55,948 nucleotides of DNA from Oscillospiraceae bacterium (GTDB taxonomy: Bacteria > Bacillota > Clostridia > Christensenellales > Aristaeellaceae). Both the position numbers and the translations under genes were made by a program. The notes below the pieces were generated by a model, which was given only the letters and a program-made list of their open reading frames with translations, was not told the DNA's origin and did not search any database. Shown here piece by piece: positions 25,557 to 34,910 of the stretch; positions within the stretch are counted from its first letter, which is position 1, and each line of letters starts with the position of its first letter. The stretch is taken from contig JAISWI010000015.1 of NCBI GenBank assembly GCA_031270865.1, forward strand, positions 1 through 55,948, read 5' to 3'.

Positions 25557-27041
25557 ATGCCCATACTGGAGGTCGCGAACATCACCAAGCGCTATCCAGG
25601 CGTGACCGCGCTGGACGATGTGTCCATGTCGTTCGAGCGGGGCGAGATCCACGCGCTGATGGGCGAGAACGGCGCGGGCAAGTCCACGCTGGTGAAGATC
25701 ATCGCGGGCGCGGAATCCGCCGACGACGGCGAGGTGATCGTCGGAGGAAAGGCGTTCCGTGGCATGACGCCGCTGGACGCGAAGCGGGCTGGCATCAGCG
25801 TCATCTACCAGGAGCTGAACCTTGCGCCGTCGCTGTCCGTGGCGGAGAACCTGTTTATTGGCAAGCGGGTCGGGAACAGCCGGGTCCGCCCCGATTTCGG
25901 GGAGATGAACCGCCGCGCCGCCGAGGTCTTGCGCGAGCTGGGATCTAATGTCAAGCCTGAGACGCTGGTCTTCGAGCTGTCCGCGTCCCAGCAGCAGCTG
26001 GTGGAGATAGGCAAGGCCCTCGTCGATAACTGCAAGGTCCTCATAATGGATGAGCCTTCGGCGGCCATAGCCGTGGCCGAGGTGGAGAACATGTTCCGCG
26101 TCGTCCGGCAAATGCGTGACAGGGGCGTGGCCGTCATCTATATCAGCCACAGGATAGACGAGGTGTTCGAACTGTGCGGCCGCGTGTCGATACTGCGCGA
26201 CGGCCAGTATATCGCAACCGAGCGGACAGAGGGATTATCAAGGCGCGGCCTCATCCGCCACATGGTGGGACGCGAGTTGAGCGAGACGTTCCCGCGGCGG
26301 GCCGCGCGGGTTGGCGAGGCCGCGCTTGAGGCGGTGGGCCTCACCGGGAACGGCGACTTCAACATTAACCTGACCGTCCGGCGCGGCGAGGTGCTGGGCT
26401 TGGCGGGGCTCGTCGGCGCGGGGCGCGCGGAGTTCGCCAAGATGGTGTGCGGCGATGTGAGGCCAGCATCGGGCGAGCTGCGCGTAAATGGCCGCGTGAG
26501 GCGGTTCGGATCCGTGGCGGACGCGCTGGCCGAGGGCGTCGGGCTGATACCCGAGGACCGCAAGCGCGAGGGGCTGTTCATGGATTTCGCCATCGACTGG
26601 AACATCCCCAGCATGAGCTTCAAGCGGCTGTCGCGCTTTGGCATAGTCAGTCAAAAGAAGGCGGAGGCTCTGACCGACAGGTATGTGGACGCGCTCAGGA
26701 TAAAGACGCCGTCCACGCGCCAGGCCGCGCGGAACCTCTCCGGCGGCAACCAGCAGAAGGTGGTCGTCGCGAGGACGCTGGCCGCCGAAGCCGACATACT
26801 GATATTCGACGAGCCAACGCGCGGCATCGACGTAGGCTCGAAGCAGGAGATCTACAGCCTGATGAACGGCTTAGCGGAATCCGGCAGCGCGATCATCATG
26901 ATCACCTCCGACATGGAGGAGCTGCTGGGCATGTCGGATCGCGTCGCCGTGATGTACGAGGGGCGCGTGACCGGCGAGCTGACGCGCGGCGAGTTCAGCC
27001 AGCAGCGCGCGCTGGAGCTGGCCTCGGGCTATACCGCCTGA
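25557..27041 (+). CDS. CUT2-type sugar ABC transporter ATPase (RbsA/MglA-like, double domain)
   Basis: 494 residues with two ABC domains. The first has Walker A GENGAGKST, a degenerate signature LSASQQQLVEIG and Walker B LIMDEPSAAI. The second has a degenerate Walker A (GLVGAGRAE), signature LSGGNQQKVVVART and Walker B LIFDEPTRGIDVG. This asymmetric pattern is normal for RbsA/MglA proteins. GAGGGGGT precedes the ATG. It powers import of the substrate bound by the upstream protein. Confidence 0.95.
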   Translation: MPILEVANITKRYPGVTALDDVSMSFERGEIHALMGENGAGKSTLVKIIAGAESADDGEVIVGGKAFRGMTPLDAKRAGISVIYQELNLAPSLSVAENLFIGKRVGNSRVRPDFGEMNRRAAEVLRELGSNVKPETLVFELSASQQQLVEIGKALVDNCKVLIMDEPSAAIAVAEVENMFRVVRQMRDRGVAVIYISHRIDEVFELCGRVSILRDGQYIATERTEGLSRRGLIRHMVGRELSETFPRRAARVGEAALEAVGLTGNGDFNINLTVRRGEVLGLAGLVGAGRAEFAKMVCGDVRPASGELRVNGRVRRFGSVADALAEGVGLIPEDRKREGLFMDFAIDWNIPSMSFKRLSRFGIVSQKKAEALTDRYVDALRIKTPSTRQAARNLSGGNQQKVVVARTLAAEADILIFDEPTRGIDVGSKQEIYSLMNGLAESGSAIIMITSDMEELLGMSDRVAVMYEGRVTGELTRGEFSQQRALELASGYTA

Positions 27042-27064
27042 CTGTCGGAAGGGGTGATGTTTAT

Positions 27065-28066
27065 ATGAAAAGAACCATTGACTTCTGCCAGAAGAACCTG
27101 GCGCTCGTCCTGCTGGTAACGGCTGGCGCGATATTCAGCGCGACCACCGCCAACTTCTTCACCCTCACCAACATACTGAACATACTCAACCAGAACGCTT
27201 ATACCATCATCGCCATGTGCGGCGTCGCGCTGATCATGATCGGCGGGGACCTTGACATGTCGGTGGGATACCACATGAGCATATGCGGCGTGCTGTGCGC
27301 CATGATGCTCACTCGCACCGCCATTCCGGTCCCGGTCGTCGTCGCGCTGACCGTGCTGCTGAGCGTCGCTGCCGCAACGCTCACAACGTTCCTTACGGAG
27401 CTGTTGGCGATACCGCGCATATTCGTCACGATCGGTGAGGCGACGCTCTTTCAGGGCTGCGCGTACGTGATAACGAACTCTAAGACGATATCAAACCTCC
27501 CGGCCGCGTTCAAGAACATCGCGCAGGGCGCGCTGGGCCATCCCAGCCTCACGTACGCCACGCTCATCATGGCGGTGTTCGTCGCGGCCATGAGCTTTAC
27601 GCTAAGCCACACTTACTTCGGCAGGCATGTGTTCTCCATGGGCGGCAACCTGACGGCGGCCCGTCTCGCCGGGATCAACACGCGCAGGATGAAATACATC
27701 ATCGGCATCCTGGTGGGGTTCTTCCTGGGCGTCGCGGCGGTGATACTCATAGGCCGCACAGGAGCGGCGGCCGCGAACACGGCGGCTGGCGTGGAGATAA
27801 ACATACTCACTGGCATACTGCTGGGCGGCGTGTCGATTCGCGGCGGCGAGGGCAAGATCAGCAACTGCGTCGCTGGGATACTGCTCGTCGCGCTCATATC
27901 AAACGGCATGCAGCTGGCGGGCTGGAACCCGTATTACCAGTACATCGCCAAGGGCGTGATCATGCTTTGCGCGCTGGGCTTCGATATGTTCCAGATGCGG
28001 CGGCGCAGCGTGATGAACAACCAGCGCAAGGAAGAAATCGTAAAGACAGCGGCGCGGGAGGGCTGA
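27065..28066 (+). CDS. CUT2-type sugar ABC transporter permease (RbsC-like)
   Basis: 333 residues with 8-10 hydrophobic segments. The family segments GGDLDMSVG, a late FSMGGNLTAARLAGI and LLGGVSIRGGEGKI are present. The chosen ATG (27065) follows a GGAAGGGGTG site. A long in-frame extension back to 26447 lies inside the ATPase gene and is not real. It completes the importer. Confidence 0.93.
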   Translation: MKRTIDFCQKNLALVLLVTAGAIFSATTANFFTLTNILNILNQNAYTIIAMCGVALIMIGGDLDMSVGYHMSICGVLCAMMLTRTAIPVPVVVALTVLLSVAAATLTTFLTELLAIPRIFVTIGEATLFQGCAYVITNSKTISNLPAAFKNIAQGALGHPSLTYATLIMAVFVAAMSFTLSHTYFGRHVFSMGGNLTAARLAGINTRRMKYIIGILVGFFLGVAAVILIGRTGAAAANTAAGVEINILTGILLGGVSIRGGEGKISNCVAGILLVALISNGMQLAGWNPYYQYIAKGVIMLCALGFDMFQMRRRSVMNNQRKEEIVKTAAREG

Positions 28067-28071
28067 CGGGC

Positions 28072-29475
28072 ATGCGTTTTGACAAGGATGGTTATACGAT
28101 AAAAACCTACAATGTCGGCGGGGAATCGGTCGAGTGCCTGTGCTATATGGATCTGGTCTACGTAGATAATCCGGTTAACCCCGAGTTCCAGTCGATGAAC
28201 ATATTCGCTCCGGCGGCTTACCGCGGCGGCGGCGCGGTCAATGGTTACACGCGCCGGTCCGCGCCCATATTCATGCCCAATACGGTTGGCGGGTACATGC
28301 CCGGCCCGAAGACCGAGCCGGGACTGAACCGCTTCGGGCCGCCGCTGCCAAACCCAGTGTTCCGCGCGTTGCGGCGCGGTTATGTCGCCGTCTGTCCGGC
28401 CATACGCGGCAGGAGCCAGCCGCGCGGGAAGGCCCCGGCTTGCGTAACGGACTACAAAGCGGCCGCGCGTTACCTGCGGCGTTTCGCGCAAGACATTCCG
28501 GGCAATGTCGAAAGGATCGTCACGAACGGCACGAGCGCGGGCGGGGCGCTGTCCGCGCTGATGGGCGCGACGGGCAACGATCCCGCGTACGACACATACC
28601 TGGAAGAGATCGGCGCTGCCCGCGAGCGCGACGATGTGTTCGCCGCGTCATGCTACTGCCCGATCATCAACCTTGAGAACGCCGACGCCGCCTACGAGTG
28701 GCAGTTCCTCGGCGTGAACGACTACCACCGGATGAACATCAGGATGGGCGAAGGCGGGCGGCCAACCTTCACCCCGGAGGACGGCGTCATGTCATTCGAG
28801 CGGATCGCTTTGTCGCTCGATCTGGCGAGGCTGTTCCCCGCGTACGTCAATGGCTTGCGGCTTGCGCGTAACGGCGATCCGTTAACGCTGGATATGGACG
28901 GCGACGGGCCGTTCAAGGAATACATCAAGTCGGTTATCGTTGAGTCCGCCCAACGCGCCATAGACCGTAACGCCGACATCCCCGGAGCGGACTGGCTTGC
29001 CATCGACGGCGGGCGCGTGACCGGCGTCGACTTCGCGGCGTACGCCCGATCTATCACCCGCATGAAGACAGCGCCCGCCTTCGACGGACTGTCACTCGAG
29101 AGCCCGGAGAACAACCTATTCGGCGACGACGCGGCCAGAGGGCGGCACTTCACGCTTTTTTCGTATACGCGCAGTAAGGCGAGGGGCGAGAGGCGAGACC
29201 CATCGGTCGTCAGGCTGATGAACCCCATGGAGGGAATCGTCAAGGAGGGCGTGACGCTCGCCAAATACTGGCGCGTCCGCCACGGCGAGGCCGACCGCGA
29301 CACATCGCTGGCGATATCGGCCATGCTTGCGCTGAAGCTCACGGAGCGCGGCTGCGCGGTCGACTACCACGCGCCGTGGGCTGTGCCGCGCGCGGGCGAC
29401 TATGACCTGGATGAGATGTTCGCGTGGATCGACGACGCCTGCGCCCAGGAAGACGCCGCGGGAAGGATCGCTTAA
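28072..29475 (+). CDS. Subtype-B tannase-like serine esterase, cytoplasmic, catalytic His replaced by Arg
   Basis: 467 residues, no signal peptide. The nucleophile is Ser155 in NGTSAGGALS. The family Lys and Glu occur in MKTAPAFD and SPENNLFG, 14 residues apart as in Lactobacillus plantarum tannase (Lys343/Glu357 as I recall). The acid region is RHGEADRDTS. Exactly 32 residues after its first Asp, where tannase has the catalytic His (419 to 451), this protein has Arg440 (VPRAGDYD, codon CGC at 29389-29391). Enzymes of this type cut galloyl or related phenolic esters. The start follows GGGAGG 5 nt after the permease gene. It may be inactive, altered or use another His (DYHAPW nearby). Confidence 0.8.
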   Translation: MRFDKDGYTIKTYNVGGESVECLCYMDLVYVDNPVNPEFQSMNIFAPAAYRGGGAVNGYTRRSAPIFMPNTVGGYMPGPKTEPGLNRFGPPLPNPVFRALRRGYVAVCPAIRGRSQPRGKAPACVTDYKAAARYLRRFAQDIPGNVERIVTNGTSAGGALSALMGATGNDPAYDTYLEEIGAARERDDVFAASCYCPIINLENADAAYEWQFLGVNDYHRMNIRMGEGGRPTFTPEDGVMSFERIALSLDLARLFPAYVNGLRLARNGDPLTLDMDGDGPFKEYIKSVIVESAQRAIDRNADIPGADWLAIDGGRVTGVDFAAYARSITRMKTAPAFDGLSLESPENNLFGDDAARGRHFTLFSYTRSKARGERRDPSVVRLMNPMEGIVKEGVTLAKYWRVRHGEADRDTSLAISAMLALKLTERGCAVDYHAPWAVPRAGDYDLDEMFAWIDDACAQEDAAGRIA

Positions 29476-29520
29476 GCCGCGCAATCAAGTTGCGCGGCTA
29501 TAACGAAAGAAGGCGCGTGA

Positions 29521-30223
29521 TGCCGATCGGGGCCATCGTAAACTCCGGAGCGTTAGCCGCGGGCGCGTTCGTTGGCGCCGCGCTGGGAGCGCGTATCACT
29601 GGGGAGAGCAAGCTCCTGCTGACAAACCTCATGGGCGTGTGCGCGATCGCGATAGCGGTCGTGAACATCGTCAAGCTGCACAGCTACCGGCGGTCCTCCT
29701 CTCGGTAATACTGGGGGTAATCGCCGGCGAGACGGCCGGCCTTGACGGTCTTGTAAGGAAGGCGGTCGACGCGCTGGCCAGTCGCGTCAATGGTTCATCC
29801 GTTGGCGCTGATCCCGATTGGACGGCGCGGTTGCGTGCGCTGGTAACGCTGTTCGTCGCCAGCGGCACGGGCGTGTTCGGTATCCTGAAGGAGGGCTTCG
29901 AGGGCGATCCATCAATACTAATCGCCAAGGCCGCGCTTGACTTCTTCACCGCGCTGGTGTTCGCGGCTTCGCTGGGCAAGCCTGTCGCGGCCATCGCCGT
30001 CCCGCAGTTTGGCGTCTATATGGCGCTGTTCCTCGCGGCGCGATGGGTTTACCCGTTCATCTCGCCGCGCCAGATCATGAACTTCAACGCGGTCGGCGGC
30101 ATGGTCGACCTCGCCATAGGGCTGACCATCCTGGATATCAAGCGGTTCAGGACGGTAAGTTTCCTTCCGGCGTTCATACTTGTGTTTCCGCTGACAATCC
30201 TGTCCGACCTGCTGTTCGGATAA
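29521..30223 (+). pseudogene. DUF554 membrane protein, single frameshift
   Basis: The ATG at 29521 with AAGAAGG starts MPIGAIVNSGALAAGAFVGA, the DUF554 (YdfK) opening. After IVKLHS the frame runs into a stop at 29708. The next frame continues seamlessly with LPAVLLSVILGVIAGETAG and runs to the usual end at 30223. One missing T near 29683 explains it. The family has about seven membrane helices and unknown function. As only one base is involved, a sequencing error is possible. Confidence 0.8.
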
Positions 30224-30240
30224 CAGCCAACATAGAAGCA

Positions 30241-30252
30241 AGGAGGCCTCCT
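30241..30252 (+). promoter_or_regulatory. Palindromic Shine-Dalgarno site
   Basis: AGGAGGCCTCCT is a perfect 12-bp palindrome that begins with the full ribosome site and ends 1 nt before the ATG of the secreted esterase gene. Confidence 0.6.
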
Positions 30253-30253
30253 A

Positions 30254-31831
30254 ATGCGAAAACCCTTGGCTGCCCTGCTGTGCCTGTCAATGTTGCTGGG
30301 CATGGCCGCCCTTCCCGCAATCGCGGCTGACGATCCGCTGGCGTTCGATCCGGCGCGTGAGTCCGCGGTGATCACCGTCACCATAGACGGAACGCCTGTC
30401 GAGGTACTGGCCTATGAAGCGGTGCCTTACGTCGGCAAGCCTATCGAGATGAAGCTGGAGCCGGGCATGTTCGGCCCGCCGCCAACGAACCCCTACGCCT
30501 ACCAGAGCCTGTCTATCTATATCCCGAAGGCTTCGCAAGGCAGCCAGAGCGCGCCGATATACCTGGTAACGGGCAACGCGGGCTGGTTCAGCACGGCGAA
30601 CTCGCCTTTGCTGCGTGACGGCGAGGTATTCGATAGGGCGCAAGCTGGGCAGATTGGCGCGGGCGCGGCAAACATAGGCGAGGCGCTGGCCCGCGGCTTC
30701 ATCGTAGTGAACCTGGGCGCGCGCGGGCGTGGTCTGACCTCAACCGACGGGCTGCTGGTTGGGAAGGCTCCGGCGGTCGTCGTTGACGCGAAAGCGGCGG
30801 CGCGCTGGCTGCGCTACAACGACGCGGCCATGCCCGGCGACGCGGAGCGCGTCATCGCGGACGGCACGAGCGGCGGCGGTGGCCTCGTGACGATCCTTGG
30901 CGCGTCCGGCAACAGCGCCGACTATTATCCTTACCTGGAGGAGATCGGCGCGGCTGGCGTCGTGGATGGCGTCTCGACTATCCGCGACGACATATTCGCC
31001 CTTACCGGCTACTGCCCGATAACGGACCTTGGGCATGCGGACATGGCCTACGAATGGTTGTATGGCGGCACGCGCAAGGATGGCGCTTACACCACCTCGG
31101 GCGGCATGCCGTTCGCGCCGGCGGGCGACAACAAAACCTGGGATGAGCTTGACGAAAGCGCGAAGCTGGCGTCAAACACGCTGGCCGCCGCCTATCCCGA
31201 TTACCTTGAGGGGCTAGGCCTGACGCTGGAGGACGGCGAGGCGCTGACCGCCGGCAACATGGAGTCGGTCATAATCCGCTGGCTGGAAGCAGGTATTGAT
31301 AAAGCCATAACTGAAGGCGCGGCTGTCGATCCCGCGGTATGGGCGGGGCGCGGCGTGACGATTGATGGCGGCAAGGCCGCAATCGCGGACTTTGGGGCGT
31401 ACAAGGCGTATGTCGCGTCCCAGACCGCGCTGAAGAACGCGCCCGCTTTCGACAATCCTGGCGGCGAGCAGAGCCTGTTCGGGTCAGAGTTGGTGGAGGC
31501 GTCCGCGTTCTCGCTGGAAGTTTTCGGCGACGGCGCGGCATGGGAAGCCGCGCTGCGCGATGGCTTGGCGGAACAGCTCAGGCTGATCAACCCGATGGAG
31601 TACATCAACACCGCCGCCGACGCCGCGCCATACTGGTATGTGAGGCATGGCGGGCGCGACCGCGACACGTCGTTCAACATATCGGTCAGCCTGTACTACA
31701 AGCTGGCGTCTGACGCGTCGATCAAGGATGTCAACTACGCGCTGGCATACAATACGCCGCACATGGGCGATTACGACGCGCCAGAGGCGTTCGCGTGGAT
31801 TGACGGGATCCTCATGGCGTCGTCGGATTGA
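30254..31831 (+). CDS. Subtype-B tannase-like serine esterase, secreted
   Basis: 525 residues with a Sec signal peptide (MRKPLAALLCLSMLLGMAAL, cleavage near AIA-AD). It is a distant paralogue of the esterase at 28072: nucleophile Ser206 in DGTSGGGGL, Lys in LKNAPAFD, Glu in GGEQSLFG, Asp pair in RHGGRDRDTS, and an intact catalytic His503 in TPHMGDYD. It is predicted active outside the membrane, releasing a sugar or phenolic acid that the CUT2 transporter could import. It is the last gene of the LysR-adjacent operon. The exact ester is inferred, not shown. Confidence 0.85.
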   Translation: MRKPLAALLCLSMLLGMAALPAIAADDPLAFDPARESAVITVTIDGTPVEVLAYEAVPYVGKPIEMKLEPGMFGPPPTNPYAYQSLSIYIPKASQGSQSAPIYLVTGNAGWFSTANSPLLRDGEVFDRAQAGQIGAGAANIGEALARGFIVVNLGARGRGLTSTDGLLVGKAPAVVVDAKAAARWLRYNDAAMPGDAERVIADGTSGGGGLVTILGASGNSADYYPYLEEIGAAGVVDGVSTIRDDIFALTGYCPITDLGHADMAYEWLYGGTRKDGAYTTSGGMPFAPAGDNKTWDELDESAKLASNTLAAAYPDYLEGLGLTLEDGEALTAGNMESVIIRWLEAGIDKAITEGAAVDPAVWAGRGVTIDGGKAAIADFGAYKAYVASQTALKNAPAFDNPGGEQSLFGSELVEASAFSLEVFGDGAAWEAALRDGLAEQLRLINPMEYINTAADAAPYWYVRHGGRDRDTSFNISVSLYYKLASDASIKDVNYALAYNTPHMGDYDAPEAFAWIDGILMASSD

Positions 31832-31886
31832 CCTGGGGTTAACACGGCCAATTGGTTTGGCGTGGGCAAGATTGCCGAACGCGGGT

Positions 31887-31917
31887 GGAGGCAGGGTATC
31901 ACTGTTACCCTGCCTCC
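31887..31917. terminator. Convergent terminator hairpin
   Basis: GGAGGCAGGGTA (31887-31898) pairs perfectly with TACCCTGCCTCC (31906-31917) around a 7-nt loop. It separates the plus-strand esterase operon from the minus-strand ABC operon and overlaps the last codons of the latter. Confidence 0.6.
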
Positions 31918-33959
31918 CGCCCATACCTATCCAGTTCCCGCTGGTTCCCATACACGAAATGCCCCGGCGCGATCTCGCGCCAGACGGGTTTATCCGTTGT
32001 GTAGTCATGCATTGCGGGATCATATACCAATAGTTGCTTGCCGCGCTCGATGTTTGGGTTGGGCGATGGCGCGGCGGAGAATAACGCGCGGGTGTACGGG
32101 TGCAGCGGGCGGCGGAACAGTTCCTCCGTATCGGCCAGCTCCACGATCCGGCCCTTGTGGATGACCGCGATGCGGTCGGAGATGAAGCGGACGACCGACA
32201 GGTCGTGCGTGATGAACAGGTATGTCAGGTTATGGCTGCGCTTGAGGTCGTTTAGGAGGTTGAGCACCTGCGCCCGGATGGATACGTCCAGCGCGGAGAT
32301 CGGCTCATCCGCGACGATGAACTCCGGTTCCATGACCAGCGCCCGCGCGACGCCGATGCGCTGCCGCTGCCCGCCGGAAAATTCATGCGGGAACCTGCTG
32401 GAAAACTCCGGCAGCAAGCCCACCTCATCCAGCGCCCTGCGCACCTTCGCCTCACGGTCCGCCTCGTCGCTGTACAACCGATGGTTGAGCAATCCTTCCG
32501 AGATGATGTAATCCACCTTCGCTCGCTCGTTAAGCGACGCCATCGGGTCCTGGAAAATCATCTGCATGCCGCGGATGACCTCCAGATCCAGCGATTTGTC
32601 TATATTGCCGCTGATCCGGCGGTTTTTATACAGCACCTCGCCGGAAGACAGCGGGTTCACGCGCAGGATCGCCCGCCCGATCGTCGTCTTGCCGGAGCCT
32701 GACTCGCCCACCAGCGAGAACGTCTCGCCTCGATATATAGTAAAGCTGACGTCATGGACGGCGACGAAACGCTTCCTGCCCCCGCCGAACGCGACCTGCA
32801 TGTTCCTGACCTCGACCAGCGGCTCGCGCGGCGCCGCGTCAGGTACTGGGGGCGTCCACGCCGGCTGCGCAACGCTGGCCTGCAGGTGTCGGATGGACTC
32901 GGGGCGGTCCAGTTTGGGCGCGCGCGGGTCGAGCAGCCACGTCTTGGCCTGGTGTGTGGGCGAGACGCGGAACATCGGCGGCTCCTCGATGAAGTCGATG
33001 TTCAGCGCCTTGCGGTTGCGCGGCGCGAACGAGTCGCCGACGATTCTGTTGAACAGGTTGGGCGGCGTGCCGTCTATCGCGGGAAGGCTCTCTCCCCTCA
33101 CGCCCAGCTGCGGCAGGGCGCTGAGCAGCGCCCACGTGTACGGGTGGTTCGCGCTGAAGAACACCTCACCGATCATGCCGACCTCGACGACCTGCCCCGC
33201 GTACATGACCGCGACCCGGTCCGCCACCTTCGCGACCACGCCCAGGTCATGCGTGATGTAGATGATGGTCATGCCGTGGTCCTTGCGCAGTGAGCTGATG
33301 AGCTGGAGGATCTGCGCCTGTATGGTCACGTCCAGCGCGGTAGTCGGCTCGTCGCAGATGAGGATCTGTGGTTTGCACGCCATCGCGATGGCTATCACGA
33401 CGCGCTGGCGCATCCCGCCCGAGAACTCGTGCGGGTATTGGTTGTAACGCCGTTCCGGATCGGGGATGCCCACCGTCTCCAGCATCCGCGCGGCTTCCCG
33501 TTTCGCCTTCGCGCCGTGGATGTCCTGGTGAAGCTCTATGGCCTCGCGAATCTGCTCGCCGATCTTCTTGAGCGGGTTCAGGCTGGTCATCGGGTCCTGC
33601 GTCACCATCGCGATGCGCTTGCCACGTATCGCGCGCCATTCCCGCTCTGTGGTATATTTTGCTAAATCTCGCCCGCTATACATGATCGTTCCGCCAGTGA
33701 CCGCGCCGTTTTTATCAAGCATCCCAAGGAAACATTTGGCGAAAACGGATTTACCGGAACCGGATTCGCCCACGATCGCCAGCGTCTCGCCGTCGTACAG
33801 GTCCAGCGAACATCGGCGGATGGCCTTTAGCCGCTGGCCGCGCAGCGTGAACTCCACGTCCACGTCGCGCGCCGATAGTATGGGCTGGCCCGCCGCCAAT
33901 CCCGCGCGTCCGTCGATCCCGCCCTCGTCAAAACGCGCCGCCGCCGCTTCACCGCTCAT
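31905..33959 (-). CDS. Fused oligopeptide ABC transporter ATPase (OppD-OppF type)
   Basis: 684 residues holding two complete ATPase domains. The first (about 25-345) has [18 protein letters not shown] and [10 protein letters not shown]. The second (about 380-670) has [18 protein letters not shown] and [10 protein letters not shown] with ITHDLSVV. Normally these are separate OppD and OppF genes, as in the operon at 3.4-5.4 kb. Fused versions are known (YejF-like). AAGGAGG lies before the ATG. It is the last gene of the second peptide operon. Confidence 0.95.
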   Translation of the reverse strand: MSGEAAAARFDEGGIDGRAGLAAGQPILSARDVDVEFTLRGQRLKAIRRCSLDLYDGETLAIVGESGSGKSVFAKCFLGMLDKNGAVTGGTIMYSGRDLAKYTTEREWRAIRGKRIAMVTQDPMTSLNPLKKIGEQIREAIELHQDIHGAKAKREAARMLETVGIPDPERRYNQYPHEFSGGMRQRVVIAIAMACKPQILICDEPTTALDVTIQAQILQLISSLRKDHGMTIIYITHDLGVVAKVADRVAVMYAGQVVEVGMIGEVFFSANHPYTWALLSALPQLGVRGESLPAIDGTPPNLFNRIVGDSFAPRNRKALNIDFIEEPPMFRVSPTHQAKTWLLDPRAPKLDRPESIRHLQASVAQPAWTPPVPDAAPREPLVEVRNMQVAFGGGRKRFVAVHDVSFTIYRGETFSLVGESGSGKTTIGRAILRVNPLSSGEVLYKNRRISGNIDKSLDLEVIRGMQMIFQDPMASLNERAKVDYIISEGLLNHRLYSDEADREAKVRRALDEVGLLPEFSSRFPHEFSGGQRQRIGVARALVMEPEFIVADEPISALDVSIRAQVLNLLNDLKRSHNLTYLFITHDLSVVRFISDRIAVIHKGRIVELADTEELFRRPLHPYTRALFSAAPSPNPNIERGKQLLVYDPAMHDYTTDKPVWREIAPGHFVYGNQRELDRYGREAG

Positions 33960-33971
33960 ATCGCCGCCTCC

Positions 33972-34910
33972 TTACACATGGTTGCGCGGGTCGCACGCGT
34001 CGGAGAACGCGTTGCCCACCAGATAGAATGTTACCGTGATAACGGACACAATGGAGGCGGGTATGACCAGCAGGTATGGGTAATCAAGGAAGTAGCTTCG
34101 CGCGTTGCGCAGGAGAATCCCCAGCGAGGGCGTGGATATGTCCATCAGGCCCAGGTAGGCGAGCGTCGTTTCATACGCGATGGTCCCGGGTATGGCCAGA
34201 GCGAGGCGCAGTATGATCACGCTTATCAGGTACGGCAGTATATTTTTGGTCAATATGCGCCAAAGGCTGGTTCCCAGGCATCGAGAGGCGAGGTTATACT
34301 CGCGGTCGCGGTATATGAATACCAGGTTGCGCACGTTCCGGGCTGTCGCCAGCCACCCGAACCCGATGATCGCGCACGCCATGATGGTGTAGCTCTTGCC
34401 GATCATCAGCGCGATCAGCGTCATGTATATGATGGTCGGGATGTTGTCGATCAGGTTATATAGCTCCGTGAAGAATCGGTCGAGACTCCGCACATAACCC
34501 CACACCATCCCGATGACAACACCCAGGAGTATCTGACCCGCCGATACCGAAACGGCCAGTATGATGGATGTGCGCGTGGCGTGCCAGACCTGCGCCCAGT
34601 AGTCGCGTCCCAGGTTATCAGTGCCGAACCAGAACTCCCGGCCCGGGCGCGTGAACATCAGCGAATCGACGATCCGCAGGCTGCGCACGTCATATTTGCC
34701 AATAACCGCCGCTATAAACGTAAATATGAACAGCGCGAAGAACACGCCCAGCATCACCACCGCGCTCTTCTTCTTGACGAAGTTGCGCCAGACGCTTTTC
34801 CAGTAGGAATATTCTGAATAGCCCGCGCGCTCCGCGTCCTGGAAGCGGAACACGGCGAAGTCGAACAACTGTTTCTCGGATAAACCCGTCCGCGCCTTTA
34901 TGCCAATCAT
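33972..34910 (-). CDS. Peptide ABC transporter permease (OppC/DppC type)
   Basis: 312 residues with an N-terminal cytoplasmic stretch (AERAGYSEYSYWKSVWRNFV), the GTDNLGRDYWAQVWHATRTS motif and the EAA-like loop REYNLASRCLGTSLWRIL. It ends in GNAFSDACDPRNHV. AAGGAGG is placed 10 nt before the ATG, inside the end of the upstream permease gene, and the two genes overlap by one base. Confidence 0.93.
   Translation of the reverse strand: MIGIKARTGLSEKQLFDFAVFRFQDAERAGYSEYSYWKSVWRNFVKKKSAVVMLGVFFALFIFTFIAAVIGKYDVRSLRIVDSLMFTRPGREFWFGTDNLGRDYWAQVWHATRTSIILAVSVSAGQILLGVVIGMVWGYVRSLDRFFTELYNLIDNIPTIIYMTLIALMIGKSYTIMACAIIGFGWLATARNVRNLVFIYRDREYNLASRCLGTSLWRILTKNILPYLISVIILRLALAIPGTIAYETTLAYLGLMDISTPSLGILLRNARSYFLDYPYLLVIPASIVSVITVTFYLVGNAFSDACDPRNHV

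Noticed and set aside
26447..27064. Long N-terminal extension of the CUT2 permease frame
   Set aside because: It overlaps the second ABC domain of the ATPase gene out of frame; the ATG at 27065 has a ribosome site and the normal permease N-terminus.
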